A stretch of DNA of 64,000 nucleotides, taken from assembly GCA_963969495.1 (NCBI GenBank), contig OZ018321.1, positions 125,213,218 to 125,277,217 of the forward strand. The letters are read 5' to 3'. Numbering within the stretch: position 1 is the first letter of the stretch; every line of letters begins with the position of its first letter. The DNA comes from Ceratothoa steindachneri (lineage: Eukaryota; Arthropoda; Malacostraca; Isopoda; Cymothoidae). Shown here one piece after another: positions 45,328-57,032 of the stretch. The translations under genes and the position numbers were made by a program. Under the pieces are notes generated by a model. The model did not search any database. It saw nothing but the letters and a program-made list of their open reading frames with translations, and had not been told where the DNA came from.

Positions 45328-46106
45328 GGGTAATACTTCAGATTTAGGGCGCAGGGTAGGTGGCGTTGTTAGTAGGCTACAATTTTGGGCTACAATATAT
45401 CTCTAATGACGTCAGACGGTAGATTCAGATGTGACCAATCACGGCGTTATATTTTTTAGTTTTGGGGGGGATTTGTAACTTTTAGTCTGTATTATTTACT
45501 AAATATCGGCGTCTCTGCTCGTTTATAGTTTTTTCTAAGTTAGGTAAGGTTTCTTGATGTCTTTTATTGTTTTGTTTTTTTTTGTTTTCGTATTCTTTGT
45601 TTCGCAGTAAACGATAACAGCTTCTTACTGGCAACGTCGTAGCTATAAATAGAACCCGCTTAGCTTTTTTTCTATTTCGTTATGGCTTTTTCGTGCTCTA
45701 GTTGTGCTTCTTCGTTATTCGAATTCGGGTTTATTTTGCATGACCGCGAAAAACTTTTAGATTATTTAGAGGAGCATAAACTAATTAAGAAACCTCTAAA
45801 AGTAAGTATTGTTTGTCATTAGATCAGGTTTTTCTGCCAGTAAAAAGCTGTTGGGGAAAAAAAACAGTAAATTCAATGGGACTGCTCGTGGGGGATATAT
45901 CACTGAGGGGGACCACCCTGCAATCATCCTGAGTTTCAATCAATTGGGGGGGTCTGGGTGGCGCAGCCCCCCAGTATATACTCATATACAAAAAATATAA
46001 CGCCGTAATTGTTCACATCTGACGCTACCGTCTGACGTCATAAGACATATATTGTAGCCTATAAACAGCGGCACCTACCGTGCGCCCCGAAACTGAAGTG
46101 TTACCT
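45328..46106. mobile_element. DNA transposon with ~120-bp inverted repeats and 6-bp duplication, family unresolved
   Basis: The outer end GGGTAATACTTCAG (45328) is inverted as AGGTAACACTTCAG at 46106. Similarity extends about 120 bp inward, through GGCTACAATATAT and TGACGTCAGACGGTAG to ACGGCGTTATA (left end ~45450, right start ~45998). Direct AAATTA copies flank it (45322-45327, 46107-46112). The 779-bp interior contains one exon-like coding stretch (45682-45801). The size and the short coding remnant point to a deletion derivative. A Merlin/IS1016-type transposase is one candidate by the style of the coding fragment, but those usually give 8-9-bp duplications. Confidence 0.75.
45682..45801 (+). 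CDS. Exon-like 40-codon start inside the inverted-repeat element
   Basis: The ATG at 45682 opens MAFSCSSCASSLFEFGFILH, then continues acidic and basic for 20 residues (DREKLLDYLEEHKLIKKPLK). It ends exactly at a strong donor site (AAA|GTAAGT, 45802). A CxxC pair sits at residues 5-8. The 'D-x-x-x-L-L-x-x-L-x-x-x-x-L-I' pattern recalls the N terminus of ISXO2/Merlin-type transposases, but this is a weak resemblance. No second exon was found before the right inverted repeat. Confidence 0.4.
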
Positions 46107-46185
46107 AAATTAGAAGGGTACCAGAGCAAACGACTCCGGAACCAACGAATTGTTTATGTTTAATTCAAGATATGACTGGCATATA

Positions 46186-46432
46186 TTTCATGAATTTCTA
46201 GTTCTCTCCTTAAGTTATTCTGTGCAGAGAAGGGCACGACGGAGAAGAGAAACCGCCTCTTGTACCTATCGGTTAAGTGGCCTTCTCCAAACAATATTCT
46301 AATTCTTCCCCCCCCAAAAAAAAATTCTTTTTGTTTACTTTTTTTCTGTTCATGCAATTGATTGCTGAATATATTTTTTTCATTGGCATGTTGAGTTTAC
46401 CCTTCTCCGCAAAAGTTATAGACCACGGCATC
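46186..46432 (+). repeat. 5' LTR remnant of the BEL/Pao element
   Basis: Direct-repeat partner of 52350-52596 with an estimated 75-80% similarity by eye, including several small indels. It contains a C8-A9 homopolymer at about 46309-46325 absent from the partner. Confidence 0.65.
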
Positions 46433-47097
46433 CCGAACGAGTTGGTTGCATGACGTTCTTTGCCGATTTTGAGGTTGTTCGTTCCCTTTGATGCGTTTAG
46501 TTTGCTTGGCGCGACGCAAACTTTCATACTTTAAACTTATTTTTTGTTAAATGAAATTATTTTTGCTCGGTCATTATTATGTAACCGATATTTCATCATT
46601 GAATTATAGTTCTATTTATATAAAGAGTACCAACTTTGAAATTAAATACCTCTATAAAAGAGGAACATTTACTTGCATTTTCCAAAACAACAATATTTTG
46701 GACTAAGCTATTGCATTCAAACCATATTTAATTATTGTAATTTTGGACAGCAACGACCTTGTTAATGACCATAATAATTCTACAGATTATAAAGGAAAGC
46801 TTGCCTAACTCTACCATCTTTCCCACACATATTGAACAAAGGTTTTATTCTGCTCACAACAGATTTAGCTGTTTTCAAGAAAAAAACTACATATAACTAT
46901 AAAAGAAAATACTTTAATTATTTTCTAGAGACCGAAATTTAAACATTGTATATTTTAACTGCAAGGAGCGAACATGTTAGATAATAGAAATTATTATATG
47001 AACCAGGTTCGTCTTAATAGTCTAGGTTTACGAACTTATTTTGTTTTCATTAGAAATTTTATTTTTATTTCATTTATAAATATAACTTAAGTTAACA

Positions 47098-47990
47098 TGA
47101 ACGACCTAGACGACGATGCTGCGAAAGACATATTAAGTCAGCTTCGTACTCAGAGGGGGCAAATATGAAGACAAGTAACAAAAGTCCACGAAAAGATAAA
47201 AAAATGATCTTCACTCCTTCGCAAAAAAACTAAGAATCTAGAATATCAAAAAGTACTTTGGGGTTGCAAGACCAACTTAGATGGCTTAGAGTCCGACATA
47301 CAATCGCTGAAATGGTCTATTGACAGAAATAACAATTCGTTAGAAACTGAGCTTTCCTAGTGTAAATCTTATGAAGATAATATAAATGAAGTTCTTTTGA
47401 GTGACAACAGCTTAGAATTCGGTCGTTCTTAAGGTCATACCCCCAATCATATTCAGCTTAAGCCTCCAGAGGTTCCATTGCCCACCTTTAGTAAGTCTGT
47501 AGGAGGAAATCTGGAACCTTTTTTAAGCGATTTTGAAAGGACTATAAATCTATGATCCTACAAAAGTTACAACAAATATTTTATACTTCAAAAACAGCTT
47601 TCTGGTCGTGCTTTAACTTTAGTTAAGTTTCTCGAGTCTGGCAGACAGATATCGAAGATGCGAAGTCGCTGTTCGCAGAAGCGCTCGCCTCCGTTTTCTC
47701 AAAGTATCAAGCAATTAAGAGATTTGCTAACCTTCTGTTTACTTAGGAAATAGACCCATTTACTTATATTAGTGAAATGAGGATTCTTCAACACTTTTGA
47801 TGTCCCGAAGGAAGATATTTTGCAATATTTTATTTGGAACGGTCTTAACGACACGTTTAAAATCCAACTTACGCTCATAACAAATCTTATAAACCATATT
47901 TGGCGGAGATAACGTATAACATGTTTACAAAGATTGAAACAGGAAATGAAAAATCCAGTTGTCAAAAAAACTACAAAGACAAACTCGAAA
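47098..47990 (+). pseudogene. BEL/Pao gag
   Basis: The ATG at 47098 opens MNDLDDDAAKDILSQLRTQR, soon followed by a stop. The open frame resumes with a helical region, then LKPPEVPLPTFSKSVGGNLE and PFLSDFERTINL (~47458-47555), matching the 'P-K/E-x-x-L-P-x-F-x-G' start of the BEL/Pao gag capsid-like domain. KYFILQKQLSGRALTLVK (~47570) follows, corresponding to the L-x-G-x-A motif of the same domain. No zinc knuckle is recognised. Confidence 0.65.
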
Positions 47991-48059
47991 GAAAACAAAT
48001 CTAGTAATACTAGTAAAGGGCTGATTTGGGTGACAGAGGCGTTACAAACGCAATCTGAA

Positions 48060-48920
48060 CGGGAATGTACAATTTAAATTACATTTTCATGTGTTTTAAA
48101 CCCGGAGGGTATTACACTTATGAAAGATTCGAGTTGCTAATCCAGCTTCATTCTAGAAAACAAGGACCAAAAGCACACTCACCTAGTCTTAAAGTGACTC
48201 AGTTAACTATAAATGGGTTTAATACTTCTAAGGAAATCACAACTCAAGTTGTGGAGGGTACTCTTAGCATAGGTGGTGAAACCTTTCTCATCGAGGCCAT
48301 GTGGGTTCCTTGCATCCCAACTAAATTAAAATTGAGTGGGTTAAGATAAGTTGTTAACTGGCTGAAAAATAAGGGATATAAGCTTGCAGATCAATTTTTG
48401 AACAGCGGCTGCCAAGAAATTTCCAATTTAGATATGAAATTATCTGGACAGACTCAGCCTACTGTTTACCGGAAAGCCATCAAACTCTCTGGGTCTTCCC
48501 CTTCATTTCTTCGTTTGTTTCTTATATACCCTTAGGAATACTTTTACACTGTGGTATTGATAGGTTAATCCTTAATGTAGAAGCTCTCAAGAATCACTCA
48601 TTTGAAAATCTCACGTTGCTCGTGAATGTTACACAAAATGCACCAGGAACAGAATATCAAACAAAAGCATATTCTCTCAGCTTTAACGAGAAAATTATCC
48701 CGTACTCGGAACTACAAAAGGCGACTAATAAAATTTTAGATCAGCATTGCATGTATGTACTTCGCCAGGACGATAATGGAATAAGCGAAGAAACTCGTGA
48801 ACAAAACGGTAAATTAGTGAAGTTTGTATTAGACAATTCAGTTTTAACCAATCAGGGGAGACTCGTGATACCCTTATTATGGAATGGGAGGGTTTTTCAT
48901 TTGCCTTTCTCATAATTATA
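48060..48920 (+). pseudogene. BEL/Pao protease and pre-RT region
   Basis: The frame 48065-48349 (KVTQLTINGFNTSKEITTQV, ETFLIEAMWVPCIPTKLKL) resembles the post-DTG part of BEL/Pao proteases. The catalytic motif itself is not readable. 48616-48915 (SDFNE-like acidic text, EETREQNGKLVKFVLDNSVL, RLVIPLLWNGRVFHLPFS) corresponds to the linker before RT. Confidence 0.5.
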
Positions 48921-48984
48921 ATTTAGAAAAACAAGTTCTCAAAACTAATTTCAAGTCCATTCGAAAAAAGCGGGTAGCATGAAA

Positions 48985-49745
48985 AAAATGATAGGGCTTT
49001 CGAAGAACAAGAAACATTGGGAATAATTGAAAGAATAAAAAATCTGCCAGAATACCTCGAGGAACACCACCATTTTAGCTTTTTAGCTCATACGAGTATT
49101 CTCGTGTTTAAACCAGACCTGGATACAACAAAGGTATGGAATGTCTTTCTGTCGAATTTGTGTCAGAAAGATAATGACTCGACGACGCTTAGTCATAACC
49201 AGTGTATTCTTTCCGGACCTTGTATTAACAAAATACTGTCCACTAACATTATGCAATTTACATTTGGGCGTTTCTTGCTTTGCTTTGATCTGGAGAAAGC
49301 ATTTTTTTAAACATAGAATTAAACTCAATTGATCAGGACCGACTTCTTTTCTTCTTGTTCAAGAACGTGAAAATAGAAAGCCTATACTATCATTGCATAT
49401 AAACATACGAGACGTTATTTTGGTCTGGTATGCAGTCCCGCCATCCTTATGTTGGGACTATATAAAATTTTTATATTAGATACAGAGCAGGATATCCCTT
49501 CTTTGCCAAACTTGAAAAAGTTAATTTGCGAGATGATTAACATGAACGATGGCTCTGTGACCGTAAATAATGAAGAGAACCTTGCAAAATCTTTTCGATT
49601 ACTGCATTCCATCGTAAATCCGTACCAGTTTTTCCTGCAACAATTTATAACAAATTCAGTCACTACAGGAACAGATTGATACCGCCTCCGCAGTGAGGAC
49701 TCCAAACAAAGTTAGTTTGTTCGGACTTGTTTGGAATAGGATAGA
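48985..49745 (+). pseudogene. BEL/Pao reverse transcriptase
   Basis: Motifs: GIIERIKNLPEYLEEHHHFS (49017), FKPDLDTTKVWNVF (motif with K...R-V-V-F in relatives), LSHNQCILSGPCIN, FGRFLLCFDLEKAFF (first catalytic Asp, ~49290). After a shift, LMLGLYKIFILDTEQDIPSL (~49447). The Y-x-D-D stretch is not recognisable (lost or in a disrupted stretch near 49400). Then NEENLAKSFRLLHSIVNPYQ and LGLVWNRIEGSLAVKP-like sequence near 49726. Confidence 0.7.
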
Positions 49746-49799
49746 AGGTTCACTTGCGGTAAAACCTCTTCAACTTGAGCCTTCTGCAAATACAAATTT

Positions 49800-50430
49800 A
49801 TTTTGCAGTGTATTGCCAAGATTTTGACATTTTCAATCTTTGTGCTCCTTTTCTCAACAGAGCAAGACTTTTCATGCATGAATTGCAACTTGACAAAACA
49901 CTGGAAAGGGATTAAAAATAAGGTCAACGCTGTTCCCGAAATTAAGATAGACCGATATGTGGGAACAAGAGATAGCGAGTATAGATTAGTGGCTTTTACT
50001 GATAGCTCAAATGTCATATATTGGACGGTACTTTATATTCAAGATCTCGAAACAAATAAAGTAAGCTTTCTTCTTTGTAAAAACAGAATGGTAAACCGAC
50101 AGATGAAAATGAAATCCATTCCCAGTTTAGAATTTCAGGCTATCACCCTTGTGGTTTAAACTTTAATTAATACGTACAGCGAATTGAGCGGACCTTCTTG
50201 CGTAGACCCCATAAATATTACCCAGTTACTGTTATATTCTGACTCCATGGTGTCCTTAAGTTGGCTAAAGTTTTACGTCAAAAAAATGGATAAGATGAAT
50301 ATGAAAAGCATTTTCATAATTAACAGTTTAGACCGCATTTCCAATCTATACCGGAATTTCCAGATCACGTTTAGCTTTGTAGGTAGCTTTGAAAATGCGA
50401 CAGACTGTACCACGTGACCCATTCGCTGCA
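49800..50430 (+). pseudogene. BEL/Pao RNase H region
   Basis: One frame reads EIKIDRYVGTRDSEYRLVAF, then TDSSNVIYWTVLYIQDLETN (the catalytic 'x-F-x-D-S/A-S' strand), KNRMVNRQMKMKSIPSLEFQ (catalytic Glu in LEFQA) and LLYSDSMVSLSWLKFYVKKM (third Asp), ending SFVGSFENATDCTT. This order matches the BEL/Pao-type RNase H and tether. It is the best-preserved part of the element, although split by a stop at 50157. Confidence 0.75.
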
Positions 50431-50829
50431 GAAAACTTTTAAAAAACATCTTACTTAATAAGTTTCGGATTTCTTCGTGGAAAAAAGAAAGTTGGTAAAC
50501 GAAGATATCCTAAACGTGACTGTTCCGAATCCTATCCCCAGAGGCGATGTAGTTCCAGAGACGATAAATTTGAATACTGTTACAGAACCGACTGTGGAAG
50601 ACCATTTGTTCCTTCCGCACAAATGTTTTAAGTTTTCAAAAATTAATCAGAATCCATTTATTGTCTTGAAATTTTTTAATGCTTGCAAACTGAAACTAAG
50701 GGAAAAGAACCAAACCAAATATACACACTTACACTTCTTTTCCGAAGAAACTTTGTATTTTCTCTCTGTGGAGACAATTTTGAGAAAATAACAAAAAATA
50801 CAGTACCCAGACATTTTAAGATTACTGAA

Positions 50830-52073
50830 TAGCAAAGAAAACCGAACGAAGGATATGCCAAATCTCTTCAGTCAGTTAAATATTTTTTGCGACCAAAATG
50901 GGATATTGAAAGTGAAAAGTAAATTCGATGGAAAATTCAAGCGGAACAAATTCCCGATTTTACCCCAAAAGGACTCATATTTAACATCGCTAATCGTGCT
51001 TGACTTACATCACAAGTTTTCTCATACAGGTACATACAGTTTTGAATCAATTAGGAAAATGTTTCTGGGTCCCTTGTCAATTTTCTGTATTGAAAATGGT
51101 TCTCAGTGTGTTTTCTTTGCTAAAGATTTTCAGTTCAAACTTTGAAGCTAAATCAAAATGCATATCGAGGCTTTCGTGGTGACCCCCCTAAAATACCCTT
51201 GAGGTATATTTTTATCGATCATTTTGGCCTTATTACTATCGTCTTAAATAACAAGAAAGTTAAAGTATTGATTCTCTCTATTAGTTGTCTTTGGAGTAGG
51301 GAAACCAATCTGAAGATTTGCATAGATTTGTCAATAAGGATGGCTGAGCTTTGTCTCTCAGATTTAGGTTCCTCATTGCTTGCGGGGGCAAATATCATTA
51401 CAGTTTACCTGAAGACGCAGATACACGATTATATTTCAACAAAAATGGTGTAAACCCTTTCCAACAGTATTTTAAGGAGAATCATACTTTGGGTTCTATC
51501 GTGGACTCGTGCGTTAAACTGACCAAAAAACTGATGTTTGGCACAATTCGGGATCTAATGCTTCCTTACTTTAACTTTGAGTTTTTAGTATCTCGAATTA
51601 CACATATTTTTAATAAAAGACCAGTGGCATTATGTGATTCATTGAGAGATAATGACATGGAAAATCTCTCGGAAGTCATCATTCCGGAGGAATTGCGCCC
51701 GGGATATTATTTGATTTCCGTTACTCTTATCCCCTCTTCATGTCGAAACAGATTATTCATGGTTCGACGGCAAAGATCTCAATTTACACATCCCGAAACA
51801 ATATGACAAGCTCAAACAATCTTTAGCACGCCTCAAAGAAATATATTACTCGGAACTTTATGCGACCTCAGCCAAACAGGCGACCAACGTGAAGTCCCGA
51901 TTTTGCCCGGTTACGCACCACGAGCTTTCAAAGGGGGATATAGTACTGATAAAAGAGAACACTAAACCCATGAATTACCCAATGGGTCTAGTAAAGAAAA
52001 TCATTAAAAACGAAATTGAAGAAGTTAACGGAGCCTTAGTCCAAAAAGGAAAAAAACAACAGAGAAACGGTTA
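50830..52073 (+). pseudogene. BEL/Pao integrase
   Basis: The zinc-binding half contains LDLHHKFSHTGTYSFESIRK (~51000, the HH pair). A CVSC-like cysteine pair is weak. The catalytic core: IPLRYIFIDHFGLITI (first Asp, ~51200), LSISCLWSRETNLKICIDLS, ELCLSDLGSSLLAGANIIT (second Asp, ~51348), SIVDSCVKLTKKLMFGTIRD (the Glu position appears as Asp or Cys; unclear), FNKRPVALCDSLRDNDME. The C-terminal tail: HHELSKGDIVLIKENTKPMN, YPMGLVKKIIKNEIEEVNGA (51960-52035). Frameshifts near 51130 and 51430. Confidence 0.75.
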
Positions 52074-52349
52074 AAATGTGTGCTTCCACACTAATCCCAC
52101 TGATTAATCACCCGCCGACTGAAAAGTTGACGAATTCAGATAAAGTTCCTATGAAACAATTCCCGAACTGGATGACTCTCGGGACAAATCCAAAATTAAA
52201 GCTGTCAGACTACAAATAAGAAGAGGAACTGAAACTTTTTGTACATACGTTCATGTATATAGCAATCTTAGTGTATTGATCATACACATTCAAAAGTGGT
52301 TCCTAGTTGAGTTACTCTTGTTATTATTCATATTCATATTCATATTATA

Positions 52350-52596
52350 TTTCATGAATTTAATAATTTTTAGTTTTTCTCCTTAGGTTGTTCTCTGCAG
52401 AGAAGGGGACAGAGAAGAATGAAAACCGCCCTTTGTACCTATCGGTTAAGAGTCCTCCTCTACGAATATTCGAAATCACCCCCTAAAATGTTTCCTTTTT
52501 TTTACATTGCTTTTTTTCTGTTCATGCAAATCATTGCTGAATATAATTTTTTCATTGGCATGTCGAGTTTAACCCTCTCTGCCAAATTTATAGAAG
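52350..52596 (+). repeat. 3' LTR remnant of the BEL/Pao element
   Basis: Direct-repeat partner of 46186-46432. The downstream side (52600-52800) has no counterpart after the 5' LTR, so the 5' copy is deleted there or the LTR ends here. Confidence 0.6.
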
Positions 52597-52599
52597 AGC

Positions 52600-54289
52600 G
52601 TTTACAAAAATTAAATGTTCAGCAAAGGAGGCAAGGTAAAGGTAGGCGGGTTATGATGGAATACGGCCGGCATCGTGAATTCGCGTGGTGGGCAAACTTG
52701 TTTCTGGCTGGAGCTAGACATTATTGTTTGGTTTTCTTTTCCATAAGATAACGGCATCAGCTATGCGCAGTCGTCACGCTCACTCTTCTCCTCTCTTACG
52801 CATAATAATAAGAATAAATATATAATATTATACAAATCACTTATGAGAAAAGAATAAGACAAATATATGTATAAAAGTGTTATTATTTTGTGTTCATTTA
52901 TTATAATCTTTATCGCTCTATGTGTGTGTGAAATTGTTTCACGTGGGTTTTCTTTTTTCTTAACATACTTCGAGAATTGTGTATTTTTGTGTTTATACTA
53001 GTATATCTAATGGGGTAAGCATATTTTTACATACAGAATACGCGCTTATTCAGTCATACTATTATACTTAAGCATAGGTACACAGCGTTGCCCAGGATAA
53101 AAAGTACTGTAAATAAATATTGGTGCATATTGTTGGAAATTCGAATTTTGTGGCACAAAAGCTATTATTTCTCACTGATTATTATTACTTGTAGTGTAAA
53201 GGCAGATTTAGGAGAGTTGCCATCTTATCCTATCATATAGTATCATATAAAAAACTTACAATGAGTAAACGTTTGACTCCGCGTGCCCTGCAGTTTACGC
53301 GCATGCGTGAATGACCGTTAGTTATGAGCAAACAGAGTGTTGGCCGCAGGAACAGATCGAACGTCTTATATATATACAGATGATGTATACATCCCAAAAT
53401 ACGGGCATTCTTACAAAATCATGTCATAACAATGTCCCCTATATACGACTCTACCCTCTCTTCAAATGGATTTTGAGCGTGGTGAGCCCCACCTTCTTTG
53501 AGGCATGTCACGAAGCCGGGGCTGCCTATCCGATCAGCCTACGACCCCATATGTAGGTTTTGGTTTTAGGTTCCTAAGAAGTGGCATATACTTCCCGTCA
53601 AGATGTTTTACCCGGCCAATTCCTTGTTGGGGTCAAAGTAGGGGCAGGGGCAGTAAATTTTTAAACTATGTGTAATAGTGACTAGGCCTCCTCAATTCTC
53701 AACCTAATATTGGTTGAGGGGCTACCTTCTCACCACCCATGCCTGATAAATATGTTTCTACTGTATTCCTTTGGCAGCCACCTTCGGGTAACTCCACATC
53801 TTGTTGGAGGTACATAACTCCCCACCCATGTGTTATTTCAAGGACCCCTTCAAGATTCTCCCCTAGCAAAGAGTTCGGGACATGCCCCTTACTTCATTTT
53901 GAAGCGTTGCTTCCAAGCGACCCTCTACTTGGTACGGCCACTCCTTTGCTTTATCAAGGGCCTACCAAGAATACGACGAGGCAGAGGACGCATTGCCCTG
54001 GTTCCAGCCCCCCCCCCGACCACGAACGGTGCAGATGAACCCCCTCAATTCAATAAAAGGGGTGAGAGGAGACATCGACACCTGGATTTTTCTGCAACAC
54101 ATGGTCGAATCGAGGTTCGTCACTTTATAAGGAACCATCACGCCCGCTCCCTTTTATTTCCAAATGGAGGTCAGCATGCCTTGCCCAGTGACGATAGGCA
54201 CTACGAGTTCTACGACCGAATACCCAAAACTTTTGTTTGGGGCTGGGGGCATGGCCAGTTGGAGGACAGTCATGAAGTGAAAATGATAC
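52600..54289. other. Unassigned DNA
   Basis: AT-rich to 53260, then closer to average GC content. The frames 53311-53556 and 53739-54038 show no family motif. A poly-C run (C9) lies near 54009-54018. Confidence 0.35.
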
Positions 54290-55165
54290 CGGAGGTGATT
54301 CTCTCTCTCTCCGTTTTTTTCTCTCACTCTCCGTTTCTTTCTCTTTCTCCCCTTTTCTTTTCTCACTTTCCCCTTATATATCTCTGTTTTTCTCCCTGTT
54401 TCCCTATCTCTCTATTTCCTTCTTTCTTCTCCTCTATCTTCTCCTCTCTCTGTTTCCTTCGCTTTCTTTATGCCTCTCCCATCTCTTTCTCAAGGCAATA
54501 TATGCTTTGATGAGTCGCAAGATGGGCGCTATAAAACAACTCTCCTCTTTCCCTCTCTCATTTTCACCCTTTTTCTATTTTATTCTCTCTTTTGTTTTCT
54601 CTCTGTTTCACTCATACTGATTTTCTCTTTTTTCTATTCCTCCTTCTCTCTCTGCCTTTCTCTTTCTCTGTCTCTGTTTCTGTATTTGCCTATTTCTGTT
54701 TCTCTCTCTCTGATTCATTCGCTCTTTTACTATTACTTTCTCTTATTCTCTTTCTCTCTCTCTGACTCGATTATTATCTGTCTGTTTCGCTATCTTTTAC
54801 TGCCCCTTATTATTTTATCTCTCTCTGATTATAATCTAACTGTGTTAGTCTCTCTCTCTATCATACTGATAAAATTTCTCTTTCCCCCTGTTTTTCTCTG
54901 TCTATTGCTACCTATCTCGCTCTTTTTCTGTTTCTCTCTATATTTATCTGGATAGATGTCTCTCTCTGTTCTTTCTATCTTTTTTCTTTCTCCATCTCTA
55001 TCTCTATCTCTCACTGTTTGTTTCCCCCTATAGTTCTCCGTTTTCTCTTTCTTTTTTATCTCTCTGTTTCCCTCTATATCTGTCTCTTTACTCTTTCTCT
55101 GTTTCTATTTTATATTTTTTGTCTGTCTTTTTTTCCGTTTCTTTCTGTTTCACTTTCTGATTCTC
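54290..55165 (+). repeat. Pyrimidine-rich (CT)n-like tract, 880 bp
   Basis: Imperfect TCTCTCTGTTTCTCTTTC runs with one normal-composition gap at 54490-54540. The Leu/Phe/Ser-rich frames here are artefacts. Confidence 0.9.
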
Positions 55166-55167
55166 AC

Positions 55168-55720
55168 CAATGCGCAGAAGCTTATAAAAAATCAAACCGA
55201 ATTCTCGGATATATCGCTCGGAATTTTACTTTCAAATCGAAAGATATAATCCTGCCACTATACAAACCGTTGGTGCGCCCACACCTTGAATATGCGGTTC
55301 AATTTTGGGTGGCCTACCTAGACAAGGATATAGCAGAGTTAGAAAAAGTGCGACGTAGGGCTACTAAACTACTTCCTGAAATTCGAACAAAACCGTACGA
55401 AGAGACTCCGCTAGTTAAACCTACTATCCTATGAAAGTAGACGATTCCGTGGGCACCTAATCGAGGTATTGAAAATCTTAAAAGGATTTACTAATATTAA
55501 TTGCAGAATATTGTTGGAGATGGACGAAACGGCCAAATACACGCCAAAACGGTTTTAAATTAGGGAACAAGCGATTTAACTCTACTATAGCTCAAAATTA
55601 CTTCACTTTTAAGATCACGCAAACGTGGAGTAGCCTTCCTCACTGAGTAGTAGAAAGCACGTCAGTAATTATGTTTAAAACCCGACTTGATGAGTACTTC
55701 AATAGTGTAAATATAACATA
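55168..55720 (+). pseudogene. CR1/L2 LINE reverse transcriptase 3' fragment
   Basis: The frame HQCAEAYKKSNRILGYIARN, YKPLVRPHLEYAVQFWVAYL, EKVRRRATKLLPEIRTKPYE (55168-55412) matches the post-catalytic RT segment shared by CR1 and L2 LINEs. It corresponds to the VRPHLEYAVQFWSP region of copy A but differs enough to be another subfamily. Decayed continuation: GHLIEVLKILKGFTNINC (~55448) and MFKTRLDEYFN (~55670). All upstream ORF2 is missing, as expected of a 5'-truncated insertion. Confidence 0.8.
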
Positions 55721-56149
55721 GTAGGATCTTATATTAAAACATCATAAATAATGAGTTAAGAAATAAAATGAAATGATGAACAAAAGATCCTAGCGACGCT
55801 CCCTGCATTGCATTAGGGGTGAATGTGAATTCCCTCTTTCCTTTTCTGTCAGTCCGATACGATTATTATTTTCATCACTAGCAGGCGAAACCTGCGGGAG
55901 AAGAGAGTACTCTCCTATCACCTCCTCTCCCACCTTCCAGTTCGGAAGAGGCGTGTACGTGCATTTGAGGGGATGACTAAACCTGCATGTCAAAGTGTAA
56001 ACATGTGTATAGGTGTTTAGAATTGAAATAGTTTTATAAAAATAAACAAAAACAAACAGCATGTGAAAAAAATACAAGCAGGAAACACTAAGATTAGAGT
56101 GTTTGTTTACCACTTTCTGTGTAAGCGCACTGACCTTGAGCGGACCTTG
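55721..56149. other. Unassigned DNA
   Basis: No feature supported. Could include LINE 3' UTR at its left end. Confidence 0.3.
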
Positions 56150-56392
56150 GCTGGTCCTTGTTTCTGTAATTCTGCAGTTCTTTTCTCATTCTGTCTGTCT
56201 CTCTGAGTTTCTCTTTATCATTATGCTTTCTCGTTCTTTTTCTCGATCTATGTTTTCCTCTCTGATTCTCTCTCTCCGTTTCACACTCTCTTTGTCTCTA
56301 TTTCCCTTACTATGTTTCTCTCTCTCTCTCATTCTGTTTCTCTTAAGTTTCTTGCTATCTCTGTCTCTCTTTCTTTCCTTCTCTTTCTACAA
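56150..56392 (+). repeat. Pyrimidine-rich (CT)n-like tract
   Basis: Same composition as 54290-55165, with TCTCTCTCTC and TTTCTCTTTC runs. Confidence 0.85.
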
Positions 56393-56399
56393 CTAAATT

Positions 56400-57000
56400 G
56401 CCGTCGCTGGGAGGGCTTGAGCGATCTGCTTGAGTTTAGCTAGCTAAGCTGTGGGCCTTATAGTCCGGCAGGGTCACCCATGCCAGTAAGATAGCTTTAT
56501 TAGGATCCAGACAAAGGGTTGTCAAACTTCTCTACTCCTTCTTTGATACATCTCCTAGCATCCCCCTATCAGTTTTATTGATTTTGTTAGCGTTAAGTTT
56601 CACCACCGTTCCTCAACTGTCCTAAAAAAATCTTATCTATTATACAGAATTTGTTTAATTATAAGGACCTTACCAGATACATCATGCCGTGTAATAAGAG
56701 AGGCTTTGGAACCTCTATGAATAACACCTTGGAGCACGCATCGGTTGCAAGAGACTGAGTTGAAGGAATCCCAGGCGTTTGAGGTACGATTAACAGAGAA
56801 ATGCTAAGTACCCCTTAGAAGGTTTCTCCTTAGGTATAATAGCCAGACCAGCCCCCTTTTACCGTTACTTGGTGAACAAAGGATCAACTGCTCTTTGGTG
56901 ATAGCTTTTGTGCCTTGCTGGTTGACAGATCAGCATAAAATCTCGGATTAGGTCGTAGGCACTTAGCTTTACTATTTGCTTCAAATCTAGCCGTTTTTGG
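56400..57000. other. Unassigned DNA
   Basis: No recognisable feature. Confidence 0.35.
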
Positions 57001-57002
57001 TT

Positions 57003-57032
57003 GATTAGTAGGGATTAGTAGGGATTAGTAGG
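57003..57032 (+). repeat. 10-bp tandem repeat, three units
   Basis: GATTAGTAGG repeated three times without mismatch. Confidence 0.9.

Larger units (their letters stand above)
46186..52596 (+). mobile_element. BEL/Pao LTR retrotransposon, degenerate, with LTR remnants
   Basis: A roughly 245-bp direct repeat (46186-46432 and 52350-52596) flanks gag, protease, RT, RNase H and integrase blocks in BEL/Pao order, all on the plus strand. Shared LTR landmarks include TTTCATGAATTT, GTACCTATCGGTTAAG and TTGCTGAATATA. Full LTR ends and the target duplication are not defined because the copies diverge beyond the stated limits. Numerous stops and shifts make the element inactive. Confidence 0.8.

Noticed and set aside
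54301..56396. Leu/Phe/Ser-rich hydrophobic frames resembling membrane proteins
   Set aside because: They translate CT-rich low-complexity DNA; there is no conserved pattern.
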